64,000 nt of DNA from positions 118,242-182,241 of the forward strand of contig SVMI01000002.1 in assembly GCA_015067495.1 (NCBI GenBank), read 5' to 3'. Source of the stretch: Oscillospiraceae bacterium (GTDB lineage Bacteria > Bacillota > Clostridia > Oscillospirales > Oscillospiraceae). This document shows positions 32,238-43,025 of this stretch, piece after piece (the stretch's first letter is position 1; every line of letters begins with the position of its first letter). The notes beneath the pieces are model-generated. The model was not told the DNA's origin, made no database searches, and saw nothing but the letters and a program-made list of their open reading frames with translations. The translations under genes were made by a program, and so were the position numbers.

Positions 32238-33623
32238 ATGTCAAAGCTTGGTGCGCTGTTCAGACCAAAACAGGACGTGGATATGTCCGAGGGCAATATC
32301 CTTCGCCACCTGATCAATTATTCCTTCCCTCTCATGCTGGGAAACGTGTTTCAAATCCTTTACCACACCGTCGACACGTGGGTACTCGGCAACTACGTGG
32401 GCGGCAATGCTTATTCTGCCGTTGGCTCTGTCGGCTCGATCACCACATTGCTGGTAGGTCTTTTTATGGGGCTGTCCTCCGGCGCAGGCGTTGTTATCAG
32501 CCAGCATTACGGCGCGAAGCAGGAAGACAAGGTGCAGGAGGCAGTCCACACCTCGATCCTGATGACGCTGCTCCTCGGCGTTTTATTTACCTTTGTGGGG
32601 ATCGCCATCACGCCGGTGATGCTTAACCTCATGAATATGCCGCCTGAGGCAATGGGCGATGCCACGACCTATCTTACGATCTATTTTGCCGGCATTACGG
32701 GTCTGATGCTCTATAATATCGGTGCCGGCATTCTGCGCGCCGTAGGCGATTCCCAGCGACCCTTCTACTTTCTTGTGGTCTGTGCGGTTTTGAATACCAT
32801 CCTTGACCTCCTGTTTGTCATTTTTCTGAAGGGCTATATACCGGGTGTCGCCGGTGTTGCCCTCGCCACCGCTCTTTCCCAGTTTATATCGGCGATCCTC
32901 GTGCTGATCACCCTGATGCGAAACACGAATTGCATCCGGCTGTCCCTGCGCAAGCTGAAGATCCACTGGACAGTTTTGAAGAAGATCCTAACTGTCGGCA
33001 TCCCCGCCGCCCTTCAAATGGCGATCACTTCCTTCTCAAACATCTTTGTGCAGAGCTACATCAACCATTTCGGCACTGCCTGCATGGGCGGTTGGACCTC
33101 CTATTCCAAGATCGACTCCGTCGTCATGATCCCTATGAGTTCCATCTCACTGGCATCGACCACTTTTGTGGGACAAAATCTGGGCAAAAATCAGGTAGAA
33201 CGCGCCCGCAAAGGCGTTACAACCGCCCTGCTTCTTGCCATCACGACAACGATCCTCATCTCGATCCCCATCATCATTTTTGCTCCCTCTCTCGCCTACT
33301 TCTTCAACGATGAGCCGGCGATCAACTATCATGCGGAGCTGATGCTGCGGTGGATGACCCCCTTCTACTTCCTCAGCTCCTTCACGAACATCTACACCGG
33401 CGCACTGCGCGGATCGGGCAACTCCAAAGCTCCGATGATCATTACACTTGCGTCCTACGTAGCATTCCGTCAGATTTATCTGTTCATCATGTCCCGTGTC
33501 TGCAATAAGGTACTGCCGATCATCATGGGTTACCCTGCAGGCTGGCTTCTGTGTGCGATACTTCTGACCATCTATTATCACAAGGTCAACCTCGGAAAGA
33601 CCCGCCTTGTGGAAGATAATTGA
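32238..33623 (+). CDS. MATE family multidrug efflux transporter
   Basis: A 461-residue MATE transporter with about 12 transmembrane helices in two six-helix halves. The first half carries ILRHLINYSFPLMLGNVFQI and the conserved YHTVDTWVLGNYVGGNAYSA. The second half starts near KKILTVGIPAALQMAITSFS, with the conserved ASTTFVGQNLGKNQVERARK between. These proteins export cationic drugs and metabolites using Na+ or H+ gradients. It belongs to the DinF-like subgroup common in Clostridia. Substrate unknown. It ends in a strong terminator before the convergent spmB. Confidence 0.93.
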   Translation: MSKLGALFRPKQDVDMSEGNILRHLINYSFPLMLGNVFQILYHTVDTWVLGNYVGGNAYSAVGSVGSITTLLVGLFMGLSSGAGVVISQHYGAKQEDKVQEAVHTSILMTLLLGVLFTFVGIAITPVMLNLMNMPPEAMGDATTYLTIYFAGITGLMLYNIGAGILRAVGDSQRPFYFLVVCAVLNTILDLLFVIFLKGYIPGVAGVALATALSQFISAILVLITLMRNTNCIRLSLRKLKIHWTVLKKILTVGIPAALQMAITSFSNIFVQSYINHFGTACMGGWTSYSKIDSVVMIPMSSISLASTTFVGQNLGKNQVERARKGVTTALLLAITTTILISIPIIIFAPSLAYFFNDEPAINYHAELMLRWMTPFYFLSSFTNIYTGALRGSGNSKAPMIITLASYVAFRQIYLFIMSRVCNKVLPIIMGYPAGWLLCAILLTIYYHKVNLGKTRLVEDN

Positions 33624-33629
33624 ATATCA

Positions 33630-33657
33630 GGTCTGCCGCTCGCGGCAGACCTTTTTC
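33630..33657 (+). terminator. Terminator of the MATE gene
   Basis: GGTCTGCCGC/GCGGCAGACC stem followed by TTTTT. Confidence 0.9.
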
Positions 33658-34166
33658 TATCCAAGAAGCCTTGTGACCCATGACGCAACCAAAAAGCCCG
33701 TCAGATCCGCGATCAACGCCGCAGGAACTGTGTAACGGGTTTTGCTAATCCCCGCCGCGCCGAAATAAACGCTGATGGTATAAAAGGTCGTTTCCGTCGA
33801 GCCAAGCATCACCGCAACTGTCCTGCCGATCTGGGAGTCCACCCCATACTGCGCCATCAGGTCTGCGCCAATGGCAAGGGCAGCACTGCCGCTCAAGGGT
33901 CTGATCAGAACAAGCAGCACCGTCTCAGGCGGTATGCCCATGAAAGAAAAAATCGGTGCTGTCAGTCCGCTTAACCATTCCACAGCCCCGGATTCCCGCA
34001 GCATGGTCACCGCGGTCATCAGCACGACAAGTGTCGGCAGGATGGCTGCAAGGAGCTTCAGTCCCTCCCCTGCGCCGTCAATGAGCAAGTTGTAGGTATT
34101 TTCCTTTTTCCGAAGGGTCAGCGCAGATGCAAGGAGCAAAACAATGGGAACAGCATACTCAGTCAC
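33657..34166 (-). CDS. spmB: Spore maturation protein B
   Basis: A 169-residue membrane protein of the nucleoside-recognition (Gate) family. SpmB-typical segments are GEGLKLLAAILPTLVVLMTA, FSFMGIPPETVLLVLIRPLS and MLGSTETTFYTISVYFGAAG. With SpmA it is needed for spore core dehydration in Bacillus. I use the GTG at 34166, preceded by AAAGGTG at seven bases and overlapping the spmA stop by 8 bases; the upstream extension is read in the wrong frame of spmA. Confidence 0.93.
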   Translation of the reverse strand: MTEYAVPIVLLLASALTLRKKENTYNLLIDGAGEGLKLLAAILPTLVVLMTAVTMLRESGAVEWLSGLTAPIFSFMGIPPETVLLVLIRPLSGSAALAIGADLMAQYGVDSQIGRTVAVMLGSTETTFYTISVYFGAAGISKTRYTVPAALIADLTGFLVASWVTRLLG

Positions 34167-34743
34167 GGCGCCACACCTTTCCCATCGCCCATGCCGCCGC
34201 CAGCCCCAAGCCGGCAGAGCAGATGCTTGTAAGCCAAACAGCCGGCAAAATATCAAAGGGCGATGCCGCTCCCAAGCTGGCACGTACCGCCGCCACATTC
34301 GCCGGGATCAGCTGAATGGATGCGGTATTCAACACGATCAGTCTGCAAAGCTCGTCCGTGGCAAGAGTCGGATGCTTGGGATTGACCAACCGCTTTGCCG
34401 CCTGAATACCCATGGGTGTCGCCGCATTTCCAAGTCCCAAGAGATTCGCGCAAATATTGGCACTGAGATATTGCTTCGCCTGATCGTCTTTTTGTGTTGT
34501 GGGAAACAGCCGCCGCAGCAATGGTGCAAACAACCGCGACAGCATATCGGTAATGCCGGAGCGTTCCATCAGCTTGCCCACGCCCGTCCACAAACAGATC
34601 GAACCGCCGATGGAGATCGCCAGCGTCACGCCCGCCTGCGCTCCCTTTTGTACCGCGGCTGAAAGGTTTGCACCGTTTCCGAAAACCAGTGCCGCGATCG
34701 TCGAAAGCAACAGCATAAGCGTCCATATCCAGCTCATTGTCAT
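34159..34743 (-). CDS. spmA: Spore maturation protein A
   Basis: A 194-residue Gate-domain membrane protein. It has LAISIGGSICLWTGVGKLME, YLSANICANLLGLGNAATPM with the family GLGNAATP motif, and NTASIQLIPANVAAVRASLG. It pairs with SpmB in spore core dehydration. Three ATGs lie within 12 bases (34749, 34743, 34737); the middle one is chosen for GAGGTG spacing, but the third is nearly as good. Its stop overlaps the spmB start, the usual arrangement. Confidence 0.93.
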   Translation of the reverse strand: MTMSWIWTLMLLLSTIAALVFGNGANLSAAVQKGAQAGVTLAISIGGSICLWTGVGKLMERSGITDMLSRLFAPLLRRLFPTTQKDDQAKQYLSANICANLLGLGNAATPMGIQAAKRLVNPKHPTLATDELCRLIVLNTASIQLIPANVAAVRASLGAASPFDILPAVWLTSICSAGLGLAAAWAMGKVWRRD

Positions 34744-34798
34744 CCTCATCACCTCATGATAACCTATGTCCACGGGATGGAATTATCACTTATGCGTA

Positions 34799-34827
34799 TT
34801 GCCTTTTACGCCAAAGCCTGCTATAAT
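34799..34827 (+). promoter_or_regulatory. Promoter of the glycerate kinase gene
   Basis: TTGCCT and TATAAT are separated by 17 bases, 29 bases before the start codon. Confidence 0.65.
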
Positions 34828-34856
34828 TAGCCCAAGAAATACAGCGAGGTGTTACC

Positions 34857-36092
34857 ATGGATCTGAAGCTACGGCGCGATGCCGATTTGATCATCGAGGC
34901 AGCCATCCGCGCAGTGCAGCCGGATGAGGCTGTCAAGCGTGCGCTCTGTGACCGCGTATTCCCCGGCAGAGTCTTTCTGGTCGCGGCAGGCAAAGCCGCG
35001 TGGCAGATGGCTAAAACCGCCGCAGACCAGCTGGGTGACCGCATCGAAGCCGGCGTCGTTGTCACGAAATATGAACATGTCAAAGCGCCGATCCCCGGAA
35101 TTGCCTGTTTTGAGGCAGGGCATCCCGTGCCGGACGAAAATTCCTTCCTCGCAACGCAGAAGGCGCTTGACCTTGTTTCTGGTCTGCGTGAGGAGGATAC
35201 AGTTCTTTTCCTGCTTTCCGGCGGCGGCAGTGCGCTCTTTGAAAAGCCTCTGATTCCCGGAGGCGAGCTGCAGGATATAACGAACCAGCTGCTTGCCTGC
35301 GGTGCTGATATCGTGGAGATCAACACCGTCCGCAAGCGTCTTTCCGCCGTCAAGGGCGGCAAATTTGCTGCGTTTTGCAAACCTGCGCAGGTGTTTTCCA
35401 TTGTACTCAGCGACATCCTCGGTGATCCGCTGGATATGATTGCCTCCGGCCCTGCCTGTGAGGATCGTTCCACCTGCGCCGAAGCAATGGAAATCGTACG
35501 AAAGTATGACCTTCGCCTTTCATCGGAAGCAATGCAGCTCCTGCAGAAGGAAACACCCAAAAAGCTGGATAATGTCACCACCCAGATCACAGGCTCTGTG
35601 CGCCAGCTTTGCAGTGCTGCGGCAGATGCCTGCCGTAACCTTGGCTACGAGCCTCTCATTTTGACAGATATGCTCTGCTGTCAGGCAAAGGAGGCCGGCA
35701 GCTTCCTTGCCTCCATCATCAGAACCCATGCCAATGAGGGCAAGAAGCTCGCTTTCATCGCCGGTGGCGAGACCGTTGTTCAGCTGACCGGCACAGGAAA
35801 AGGCGGACGCAATCAAGAGCTTGCTCTCGCTGCCGCACCCGGCATTGCGGGTATCAAAGGAGCCGCTGTTTTCAGCATCGGCAGCGACGGTACTGACGGT
35901 CCGACAGATGCCGCCGGCGGCTATGTTGATCACGACACCGCAAGAGTACTATCCGCCCGGGGTATCGACGTTTATGAGACCCTGCGCAACAACGATGCCT
36001 ACCCAACCCTTCATGCCTGCGACGGGCTGATCATCACCGGCCCCACCGGCACCAACGTCAACGACGTTGCCGTTGCCCTTCTGGACACCTGA
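34857..36092 (+). CDS. Glycerate 2-kinase, MOFRL type (DUF4147)
   Basis: A 411-residue glycerate kinase of the type III/MOFRL family. The N-terminal DUF4147 domain shows FLVAAGKAAWQMAKTAADQL, FEAGHPVPDENS and LFLLSGGGSALFEKP. The C-terminal MOFRL domain shows FIAGGETVVQLTGTGKGGRN-type and SIGSDGTDGPTDAAGGYVDH motifs. It phosphorylates D-glycerate at position 2, feeding glycolysis. It is a lone gene with its own promoter and terminator. It might share metabolic purpose with the glycerol 3-phosphate operon 4 kb upstream, but nothing links them directly. Confidence 0.93.
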   Translation: MDLKLRRDADLIIEAAIRAVQPDEAVKRALCDRVFPGRVFLVAAGKAAWQMAKTAADQLGDRIEAGVVVTKYEHVKAPIPGIACFEAGHPVPDENSFLATQKALDLVSGLREEDTVLFLLSGGGSALFEKPLIPGGELQDITNQLLACGADIVEINTVRKRLSAVKGGKFAAFCKPAQVFSIVLSDILGDPLDMIASGPACEDRSTCAEAMEIVRKYDLRLSSEAMQLLQKETPKKLDNVTTQITGSVRQLCSAAADACRNLGYEPLILTDMLCCQAKEAGSFLASIIRTHANEGKKLAFIAGGETVVQLTGTGKGGRNQELALAAAPGIAGIKGAAVFSIGSDGTDGPTDAAGGYVDHDTARVLSARGIDVYETLRNNDAYPTLHACDGLIITGPTGTNVNDVAVALLDT

Positions 36093-36102
36093 ACAGCTTG
36101 AA

Positions 36103-36138
36103 AACGTGCCGCATTGGTTTGCGGCACGTTCATTTTTT
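36103..36138 (+). terminator. Terminator of the glycerate kinase gene
   Basis: AACGTGCCGC/GCGGCACGTT stem followed by CATTTTTT. Confidence 0.88.
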
Positions 36139-36151
36139 CCAAAAATATACC

Positions 36152-36180
36152 TTGTAGAGTCTATGGATATGTGATATAAT
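36152..36180 (+). promoter_or_regulatory. Promoter of uvrA
   Basis: TTGTAG and TATAAT are separated by 17 bases, 34 bases before the start codon. No LexA box is visible nearby. Confidence 0.7.
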
Positions 36181-36214
36181 ATTGGGTAACAAATCACAAA
36201 AGCAGGAGAACGGC

Positions 36215-39037
36215 ATGAACGACAAGATCATTATTCAAGGCGCTCGTGAAAACAACTTAAAAAACATTGATCTGACGATCCCGAGAGATGCGTTGATCGT
36301 TTTTACCGGACTGTCAGGCTCCGGCAAATCGTCGTTGGCGTTTGATACCATCTACGCAGAGGGTCAGCGCCGCTATGTGGAGAGCTTAAGCTCTTACGCG
36401 CGGCAGTTTCTCGGTCAGATGGACAAGCCGGATGTGGACTCCATCGACGGTCTCTCCCCTGCCATCTCCATCGATCAGAAAACGACCTCCAAAAATCCCC
36501 GTTCCACCGTTGGCACGGTAACAGAGATCTATGATTATCTGCGTCTTTTGTGGGCGCGGGTCGGCGTTCCCCACTGCCCCAAGTGCGGCAAGGAGATCAG
36601 CCGCACCACCATTGATCAGATTGTTGACCGGGTGGAGGCCATGGGCGAAGGTACGCGGTTTATCATTCTTTCTCCCGTTATTCGCGAAAAAAAGGGCGAG
36701 CATCAAAAGGTCTTTGAGGATGCCCGCAAAAGTGGCTTCGCCCGCGTCCGTGTGGACGGCATTCTTTACGACCTGACGGAGCAGATCCCCTGCGAAAAGA
36801 ACAAGAAGCACACCATCGAGCTGGTGGTTGACCGCTTGGTGCTGAAGGAAGGTCTGCGCCGCCGTCTGACCGACTCTATTGAGACTGCCTGCGCCCATTC
36901 CGGCGGGCTGGTCACCATCCAACTCCCCGCAACGAACGAGGAGCTGACCTTCTCCCAAAACTACGCCTGCGAGGACTGCGGCATCAGCCTGACAGAGCTG
37001 GAACCGCGGATGTTCTCCTTCAATAACCCTTCCGGGGCATGCCCGCACTGCACAGGCTTAGGCTTCCAGCTGGTAGCCGACCCCGACCTTGTGATCCCCG
37101 ATAAATCCAAATCCATTCTTGACGGTGCCATTCAGGTCAGCGGCTGGAGCAGTGCCCGGACAGACTCCGTTTTTCGGATGTATTTTGAAGCCCTCGCCCA
37201 AAAATATCACTTTTCCCTGAATGTCCCCGTATCAGAGCTTTCTGAAGAAGCACTCAACGTCATCCTCTACGGCACGGGTGAGGAAAAGCTGCGTATGACC
37301 TACAACCGGGGCAACGGCATGGGCGTTCTGGAGCAGCCCTTTGAGGGCATCATGAATAACGTCGCCCGCCGATACCGGGAGACCCAGTCAGATGCTGCCC
37401 GCAAGGAGCTGGAGGAATGCATGTCCACCGCGCCGTGTCCGTACTGCCACGGCGAGCGACTTTCCGATATTGCCCGGGCTGTCACCGTCGGCGGCATGGG
37501 CATCATGCAATTTTGTGAATTGAGCATTGATAAAGAGCTGGAGTTTGTCAGCAATCTGCATTTAGACGGCAACATGGCGATCGTTGCATCCCAGATCATC
37601 CGTGAGATCACCAGCCGACTTCAGTTCCTTTGCGATGTGGGTCTGAGCTACCTGACTCTATCCCGTTCCTCCGGCACGCTCTCCGGCGGCGAAAGTCAGC
37701 GCATCCGCCTTGCCACACAGATCGGCTCTTCCCTGATGGGCGTTCTGTATATTTTGGACGAGCCTTCCATCGGACTGCACCAGCGGGACAACGACAAGCT
37801 CCTCACAACGCTGAAACACCTGCGGGATCTGGGCAATACCCTGATCGTCGTGGAGCATGACGAGGATACCATGCGCGCGGCGGATTTCATCGTCGATGTG
37901 GGGCCGGGTGCCGGCAGCCACGGCGGCGAGATCGTTGCGGCTGGATCGCTGGAGGAGATCATCGCTACCCCCGCATCCATCACCGGTCAGTATCTGTCCG
38001 GCGCAAAAAAGATCCCTGTCCCCTCCCGTCGTCGCAGCGGCAACGGTCATATGCTGTCTATCCGCGGTGCAATGGAGCATAATCTCAAAGACATCGACGT
38101 TGACATCCCCCTCGGCACACTGACCTGTGTCACCGGCGTTTCCGGCTCCGGCAAATCCAGCCTTGTGGGGGAAGTCCTGAACAAGACCCTTCTTGCCAAG
38201 CTCAATCACGCACGCACCCGTCCGGGCGTTTGCCGCTGCATTGAAGGCATGGAGCATCTTGACAAGGTCATCGACATTGACCAAAGTCCCATTGGTCGCA
38301 CGCCCCGTTCCAATCCTGCCACCTACACGGGTCTTTTCAATGACATCCGTGATCTGTTCGCATCCACCAGCGATGCCAAGATCCGTGGTTACGGGCCGGG
38401 CAGATTCTCCTTCAACGTCAAGGGCGGCCGCTGCGAAGCCTGCTGCGGTGACGGACTTGTGAAGATCGAAATGCACTTTCTGGCGGACGTGTACGTCCCC
38501 TGCGAGGTCTGTAAGGGCGCACGCTACAACCGGGAAACCCTCGAGGTTCTTTACAAAGGCAAAAACATCTCGCAGGTGCTGGATATGACCGCCGAGGAAG
38601 CCGCGGAATTTTTTGAGAACATTCCGAAAATTCACAACAAGGTCAAGACCCTCGTGGAAGTCGGTCTTGGCTACGTCAAGCTGGGTCAGTCCAGCACTAC
38701 CCTCTCCGGCGGTGAAGCACAGCGTGTCAAGCTGGCAACGGAGCTGGCACGTACTTCCACCGGCAAGACCATTTACGTCCTCGACGAACCCACCACCGGT
38801 CTTCACGCGGCAGATGTGCATAAGCTGATCGATGTCCTGCAGGCACTTGTGGACGCAGGCAATACCGCGTTGATCATCGAACACAATCTGGACGTGATCA
38901 AAACAGCCGACCATATCATTGACCTCGGTCCCGAGGGCGGCGACGGCGGCGGCTTTGTGGTTGCCAGCGGCACACCCGAGCAGGTGGCGCAGGTCAAAGA
39001 AAGCTACACCGGTCAATATCTGAAGCGTTATTTATAA
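36215..39037 (+). CDS. uvrA: Excinuclease ABC subunit A
   Basis: A 940-residue UvrA, the damage-recognition ATPase of nucleotide excision repair. It has two ABC modules: Walker [17 protein letters not shown] near residue 35 and [19 protein letters not shown] near residue 645. Signature motifs are [16 protein letters not shown] and [16 protein letters not shown]. Zinc clusters are CPKCGKEI near 130, [18 protein letters not shown] and [20 protein letters not shown] with CEVC. Full length. The ATG has GGAG six to ten bases upstream. It heads a repair-rich stretch with radC and uvrB, separated from them by a divergent kinase-like gene. Confidence 0.98.
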   Translation: MNDKIIIQGARENNLKNIDLTIPRDALIVFTGLSGSGKSSLAFDTIYAEGQRRYVESLSSYARQFLGQMDKPDVDSIDGLSPAISIDQKTTSKNPRSTVGTVTEIYDYLRLLWARVGVPHCPKCGKEISRTTIDQIVDRVEAMGEGTRFIILSPVIREKKGEHQKVFEDARKSGFARVRVDGILYDLTEQIPCEKNKKHTIELVVDRLVLKEGLRRRLTDSIETACAHSGGLVTIQLPATNEELTFSQNYACEDCGISLTELEPRMFSFNNPSGACPHCTGLGFQLVADPDLVIPDKSKSILDGAIQVSGWSSARTDSVFRMYFEALAQKYHFSLNVPVSELSEEALNVILYGTGEEKLRMTYNRGNGMGVLEQPFEGIMNNVARRYRETQSDAARKELEECMSTAPCPYCHGERLSDIARAVTVGGMGIMQFCELSIDKELEFVSNLHLDGNMAIVASQIIREITSRLQFLCDVGLSYLTLSRSSGTLSGGESQRIRLATQIGSSLMGVLYILDEPSIGLHQRDNDKLLTTLKHLRDLGNTLIVVEHDEDTMRAADFIVDVGPGAGSHGGEIVAAGSLEEIIATPASITGQYLSGAKKIPVPSRRRSGNGHMLSIRGAMEHNLKDIDVDIPLGTLTCVTGVSGSGKSSLVGEVLNKTLLAKLNHARTRPGVCRCIEGMEHLDKVIDIDQSPIGRTPRSNPATYTGLFNDIRDLFASTSDAKIRGYGPGRFSFNVKGGRCEACCGDGLVKIEMHFLADVYVPCEVCKGARYNRETLEVLYKGKNISQVLDMTAEEAAEFFENIPKIHNKVKTLVEVGLGYVKLGQSSTTLSGGEAQRVKLATELARTSTGKTIYVLDEPTTGLHAADVHKLIDVLQALVDAGNTALIIEHNLDVIKTADHIIDLGPEGGDGGGFVVASGTPEQVAQVKESYTGQYLKRYL

Positions 39038-39065
39038 AAAACCTGACCTGCGGTATGCAGGTCAG
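39034..39065 (-). terminator. Terminator of the kinase-like gene
   Basis: CCTGACCTGC/GCAGGTCAGG stem followed on the minus strand by T6; it also overlaps the uvrA stop. Confidence 0.85.
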
Positions 39066-39073
39066 GCAGTGCT

Positions 39074-40159
39074 TCAGTTGATGCGTTCTTTTCTGTAGAG
39101 TTCCGCCGGAAGCACCTCCGACAGCTCCAGCAGCAGATGATCCCGTTCGCCCGCATAATCAACGCGAAGTACATTTGATCGTACAATGCTCTCCGCATTC
39201 TGACGGATGGCGATGGTCATGGTCAATCTTGTACCGCAATCCTCAGGATGGTCGATCAGGACTGTTCCTCCATGCGCCGCGGCTGCGGAACGGATCATCA
39301 CCATACCAAGACCAATGCCAAACCGGCGGTCTTCCAAGCCGGGCATCCGGCGAAAGCGGCTGTGGATCGTACCCTGCACCTCAGGGTGGATACCCTCACC
39401 GCTGTCACACACACTCAAATAGAGCATTGTACCGCGGCAGGTCAGCTTGGCGTGGACAGGGCTTCCCTTTGCAGAAAACTTCACAGCATTCGACACAATG
39501 TTGTGGATCGCCCGTTCAAGCTTTTCGGGTTCTATAAGCGTGTGGATCGGTCTTTCAAGATTCTCAAACGTAAGGGTGATGCTGGTCAAGCTCAGCATAT
39601 CCCTGACCTTATCGAAGATCTCCTGCAAAAAGGATGTCAATTCCACAGTAACATACCGCTGCTCTGTCTGCTGGCAATAGCGATACACGTCAGACATATT
39701 GCTGACGATGCGAAGCATCTGAAACAGACCGCGATTGATGCGGGCGATCTGATCCGCCGTCGCGGGATCGCTGCCCTCATCCGTTACGGGAAACAGCTGA
39801 TCCGCGATTGCCATAACGCCGGAAAGGGGTGCGCGCAGCTCCTGCGCCGCCAGAGCCATTCCCTGAAGCTCCGCTTCATCCGATTCCTGCTCCAGCGTGA
39901 AAAGGTCAAATTCTTCCATGCGTCGTACAGATGCACCGCACAGGACACCCTGAACAGAAAGTGTCAGGTAAAGGCAGCCGGTTGTCAGCTCGCGATATTC
40001 CGTTTTGCCCGTAACGAGCATATCCGAAACGCTCTGCCCCGCTTCCAGCGTGTAGCTGCGTGCAGCCTCATTGACTGCATCGATGACACCGTCTTTCACC
40101 GTAAATGACGGTTGGAGCATGAAATTGATCAGCTGAGCGGTGGATTCATTTTGTCCCAT
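39074..40159 (-). CDS. Histidine-kinase-like sensor protein lacking the H-box histidine
   Basis: A 361-residue cytosolic protein with an N-terminal PAS-like sensory region (about 1-110), a HisKA-like dimerisation region and a C-terminal HATPase domain. The ATP-binding motifs look intact (N box HNIVSNAVKFS, G1 CDSGEGIHP, G2 GIGLGMVMI). The H box reads MALAAQELRAPLSGVM, where Q replaces the phospho-acceptor H of SHELRTPL. It probably cannot autophosphorylate in the normal way. No response regulator is adjacent. ATG chosen from GGAGG at six bases. Possible role as an ATP-binding scaffold or phosphatase; unproven. Confidence 0.82.
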   Translation of the reverse strand: MGQNESTAQLINFMLQPSFTVKDGVIDAVNEAARSYTLEAGQSVSDMLVTGKTEYRELTTGCLYLTLSVQGVLCGASVRRMEEFDLFTLEQESDEAELQGMALAAQELRAPLSGVMAIADQLFPVTDEGSDPATADQIARINRGLFQMLRIVSNMSDVYRYCQQTEQRYVTVELTSFLQEIFDKVRDMLSLTSITLTFENLERPIHTLIEPEKLERAIHNIVSNAVKFSAKGSPVHAKLTCRGTMLYLSVCDSGEGIHPEVQGTIHSRFRRMPGLEDRRFGIGLGMVMIRSAAAAHGGTVLIDHPEDCGTRLTMTIAIRQNAESIVRSNVLRVDYAGERDHLLLELSEVLPAELYRKERIN

Positions 40160-40298
40160 GATGTTCCTCCTTGTGGGATAGCATTTGCAGTTTTCTGAAA
40201 AACTTACACCACAATGATCCGTCAGGATCTTTCTTTTCTTTATTCTATCGAAAAAAGTCGAAAATAGCAAGATAAATCCGTATTTTGAGGTAAAAAAT

Positions 40299-40997
40299 AT
40301 GTCAATTCACGATGGACACCGCCAGCGTCTGAAAGAACGTTATCAAAACGAGGGACTTGATGGCTTCACCGAAGTGCAGGTTTTGGAGCTTTTGCTCTTT
40401 TACTGCATCCCCCGCCAGGACACCAATCCCATTGCCCATGCACTTCTCAATCGCTTTGGAAGTCTGGCGCAGGTACTTGACGCGCCCGTATCGGAATTGC
40501 AGAAGGTCTCCGGCATGGGTAAGTCCTCCGCAGCTTACCTGACACTTTTTTCGTCTGTTTGGCGTTATTATCAGGTCAATCTGAATCACAACGTTACGAT
40601 CTTATCTTCCATTGCGGAATACGCACAATTTCTGATCCCCAAGTTTTACAACCGCAGAAATGAAGTTGTCATTCTGCTGTGTCTGGATGCCAAGGGAAAG
40701 GTACTCTCCTGCAAGGAGGTTGGTGAAGGCAGCGTCAATTCCGCAGCCGTGCCGATACGGCGCATCGTGGAAATGGCGTTGGCAGACAACGCGTCGATGG
40801 TCGTCCTTGCCCATAACCATCCCAGCGGTCTGGCGATCCCCTCCGGCGAGGATCAGCTGACCACCCATCGGCTGGCAGTATCCCTCTCTACCGTCGATAT
40901 CGAGCTGGTCGATCACCTTGTGGTCGCTGACGGCGATTATGTTTCCCTGCGCAATTCCGGATGGTATCATCCCGACAACTGCGTCCTTCCCTATTGA
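40299..40997 (+). CDS. radC: DNA repair protein RadC (JAB/MPN domain)
   Basis: A 232-residue RadC. The N-terminal helix-hairpin-helix region includes [20 protein letters not shown] and [12 protein letters not shown]. The C-terminal JAMM-type metal site is [20 protein letters not shown], with Glu and Asp completing it. Despite its name, its role in repair is unclear. The short spacing (13 bases) to uvrB suggests co-transcription. It diverges from the kinase-like gene. Confidence 0.93.
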   Translation: MSIHDGHRQRLKERYQNEGLDGFTEVQVLELLLFYCIPRQDTNPIAHALLNRFGSLAQVLDAPVSELQKVSGMGKSSAAYLTLFSSVWRYYQVNLNHNVTILSSIAEYAQFLIPKFYNRRNEVVILLCLDAKGKVLSCKEVGEGSVNSAAVPIRRIVEMALADNASMVVLAHNHPSGLAIPSGEDQLTTHRLAVSLSTVDIELVDHLVVADGDYVSLRNSGWYHPDNCVLPY

Positions 40998-41010
40998 TCA
41001 AGGAGGTAAT

Positions 41011-42978
41011 ATGGATCAGTTTCAACTTGTTTCCCAGTTCCGACCTTCCGGCGATCAGCCTGAAGCGATCCGGGATCTTGTAAACGGCGTCAACTGGGGA
41101 CTGCGGGAGCAGACGCTTTTGGGTGTCACCGGCTCCGGCAAGACCTTTACTATGGCATCGGTCATTGCTGAGCTGAATCGCCCGACCCTCGTGCTTGCTC
41201 ACAACAAGACCCTTGCCGCACAGCTTTGCTCCGAATTCCGCGAATTTTTTCCGAACAACGCGGTAGAGTATTTCATTTCCTACTACGATTACTATCAGCC
41301 GGAAGCATACATTGCTCACACGGACACCTATATTGAAAAAGACGCATCTGTTAATGAAGAAATCGACCGTCTGCGTCACAGTGCCACCTCTGCGCTGTTT
41401 GAACGGCGGGATGTGATCGTCGTGTCCTCTGTCAGCTGTCTTTACGGACTGGGTGACCCCATCGACTATAAAAGCATGGTCATTTCCCTGCGTGTCGGTC
41501 AGGAGCGCCCCGTGGACGACATTCTGCGCAAGCTGGCAGAAATCCGCTATGAGCGTAACGATATTGACTTCTCCCGCAATAAGTTCCGCCTGCGTGGTGA
41601 CACGCTGGAGGTCTACCCCGCCTACTGGTCAGGGCGTGCGATCCGTGTGGAATTTTTCGGTGATGAGATCGACCGTATTTCCGAGATCAACGCGGTCACG
41701 GGCATGGTCGAGCGCTATATTGATCACGTTGCCATTTACCCCGCCAGCCACTATGTGGCATCCCGGGAAAAGCTTCAGCGCGCCATGCTGGAGATTCAAC
41801 GGGAGTGCGACGAACAGGTTGCATGGTTTCGTGCCCACGACAAGCTGATCGAAGCCCAGCGCATTGCGCAGCGCACCGCCTACGATCTGGAAATGCTGAC
41901 GGAGATCGGCTTCTGCAACGGCATCGAAAACTATTCCCGGGTCATTCAGGGACGCGCCCCCGGCACACCGCCGACTACACTTCTGGACTACTTCCCGGAA
42001 GATTTTCTCATGTTCATCGATGAGAGTCACGTCACCCTGCCCCAGACCCGTGCCATGTACGCAGGAGACCGCAGCCGCAAGGATTCCCTCGTAAATTACG
42101 GCTTCCGTCTGCCCTCTGCCTATGACAACCGCCCCCTGAATTTTGACGAATTTGACAGCAAGATCAATCAGGTCATTTACGTTTCTGCAACCCCCGCCGA
42201 ATATGAGCGCACCCGTTCCGGGCAGACGGTGGAGCAGGTCATCCGTCCAACAGGCTTGCTTGATCCCATCGTGGAAGTTCGTCCTATCGAGGGTCAGATC
42301 GACGACCTGATCGGTCAGATCAATGAGCGAACCGCCCGTCAGGAGCGGGTTCTCGTTACCACACTGACCAAAAAAATGGCGGAAGACCTGACAGTTTACC
42401 TTCAAAAAGCCGGCATCAAGGTGCGCTATATGCACTCCGACATCGGCGCGATGGAGCGCATGGAGATCATCCGCGACCTGCGCATGGCAAAATTCGACGT
42501 TCTGATCGGCATAAATCTCCTGCGCGAGGGTCTTGATCTGCCGGAGGTCAGCCTTGTTGCCATCCTCGATGCGGACAAGGAAGGCTTCCTGCGAAGCGAA
42601 ACGAGCCTCATTCAGACCATCGGTCGTGCCGCCCGTAATGCCGACGGCAAGGTCATCATGTACGCCGACAACATCACCCCCTCCATGCGTGCCGCCATGG
42701 ACGAGACAGCCCGCCGCCGGGAGATCCAGAACGCTTACAATGCTGCAAACGGCATCGTTCCCCAGACGGTCATCAAGTCCGTCCGGGATCTGATCGAAAT
42801 TTCCTCTCCCACCGCCGAGCGCAAGGATCGCGGCGGCATTAAGATGACCAAGGCAGAGAAGGAAAAGGAGATCGCCCGTCTGGAAAAGCAGATGAAGGAA
42901 GCTGCCCGCATGATGGAATACGAATACGCCGCATTGCTTCGTGACCAAATCATCGAGCTGCGCGGAAACGGCACCTGA
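41011..42978 (+). CDS. uvrB: Excinuclease ABC subunit B
   Basis: A 655-residue UvrB, the helicase-like subunit that verifies damage and loads UvrC. Motifs: Walker [19 protein letters not shown]; beta-hairpin [24 protein letters not shown]-type motif [11 protein letters not shown]; motif [15 protein letters not shown]. The C-terminal UVR coiled coil ([20 protein letters not shown]) binds UvrC. Start chosen for AGGAGG at six bases; upstream sequence belongs to the radC end. Full length, ends at a strong terminator. Confidence 0.98.
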   Translation: MDQFQLVSQFRPSGDQPEAIRDLVNGVNWGLREQTLLGVTGSGKTFTMASVIAELNRPTLVLAHNKTLAAQLCSEFREFFPNNAVEYFISYYDYYQPEAYIAHTDTYIEKDASVNEEIDRLRHSATSALFERRDVIVVSSVSCLYGLGDPIDYKSMVISLRVGQERPVDDILRKLAEIRYERNDIDFSRNKFRLRGDTLEVYPAYWSGRAIRVEFFGDEIDRISEINAVTGMVERYIDHVAIYPASHYVASREKLQRAMLEIQRECDEQVAWFRAHDKLIEAQRIAQRTAYDLEMLTEIGFCNGIENYSRVIQGRAPGTPPTTLLDYFPEDFLMFIDESHVTLPQTRAMYAGDRSRKDSLVNYGFRLPSAYDNRPLNFDEFDSKINQVIYVSATPAEYERTRSGQTVEQVIRPTGLLDPIVEVRPIEGQIDDLIGQINERTARQERVLVTTLTKKMAEDLTVYLQKAGIKVRYMHSDIGAMERMEIIRDLRMAKFDVLIGINLLREGLDLPEVSLVAILDADKEGFLRSETSLIQTIGRAARNADGKVIMYADNITPSMRAAMDETARRREIQNAYNAANGIVPQTVIKSVRDLIEISSPTAERKDRGGIKMTKAEKEKEIARLEKQMKEAARMMEYEYAALLRDQIIELRGNGT

Positions 42979-42989
42979 AAACACGACTT

Positions 42990-43025
42990 AAAAGCCCACT
43001 TATGACAGCATAAGTGGGCTTTTTT
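42990..43025. terminator. Bidirectional terminator between uvrB and the AraC gene
   Basis: A 15-base-pair perfect stem (AAAAGCCCACTTATG) with A/T runs on both sides. Confidence 0.9.

Noticed and set aside
36140..41011. LexA (SOS) boxes upstream of uvrA or uvrB
   Set aside because: No GAAC-N4-GTTC type palindrome is seen in either upstream region.
37658..42984. Long antisense open frames opposite uvrA (37658-39016) and uvrB (41629-42984)
   Set aside because: Same reason: no recognisable domain or start signal, while the plus-strand genes are full length.
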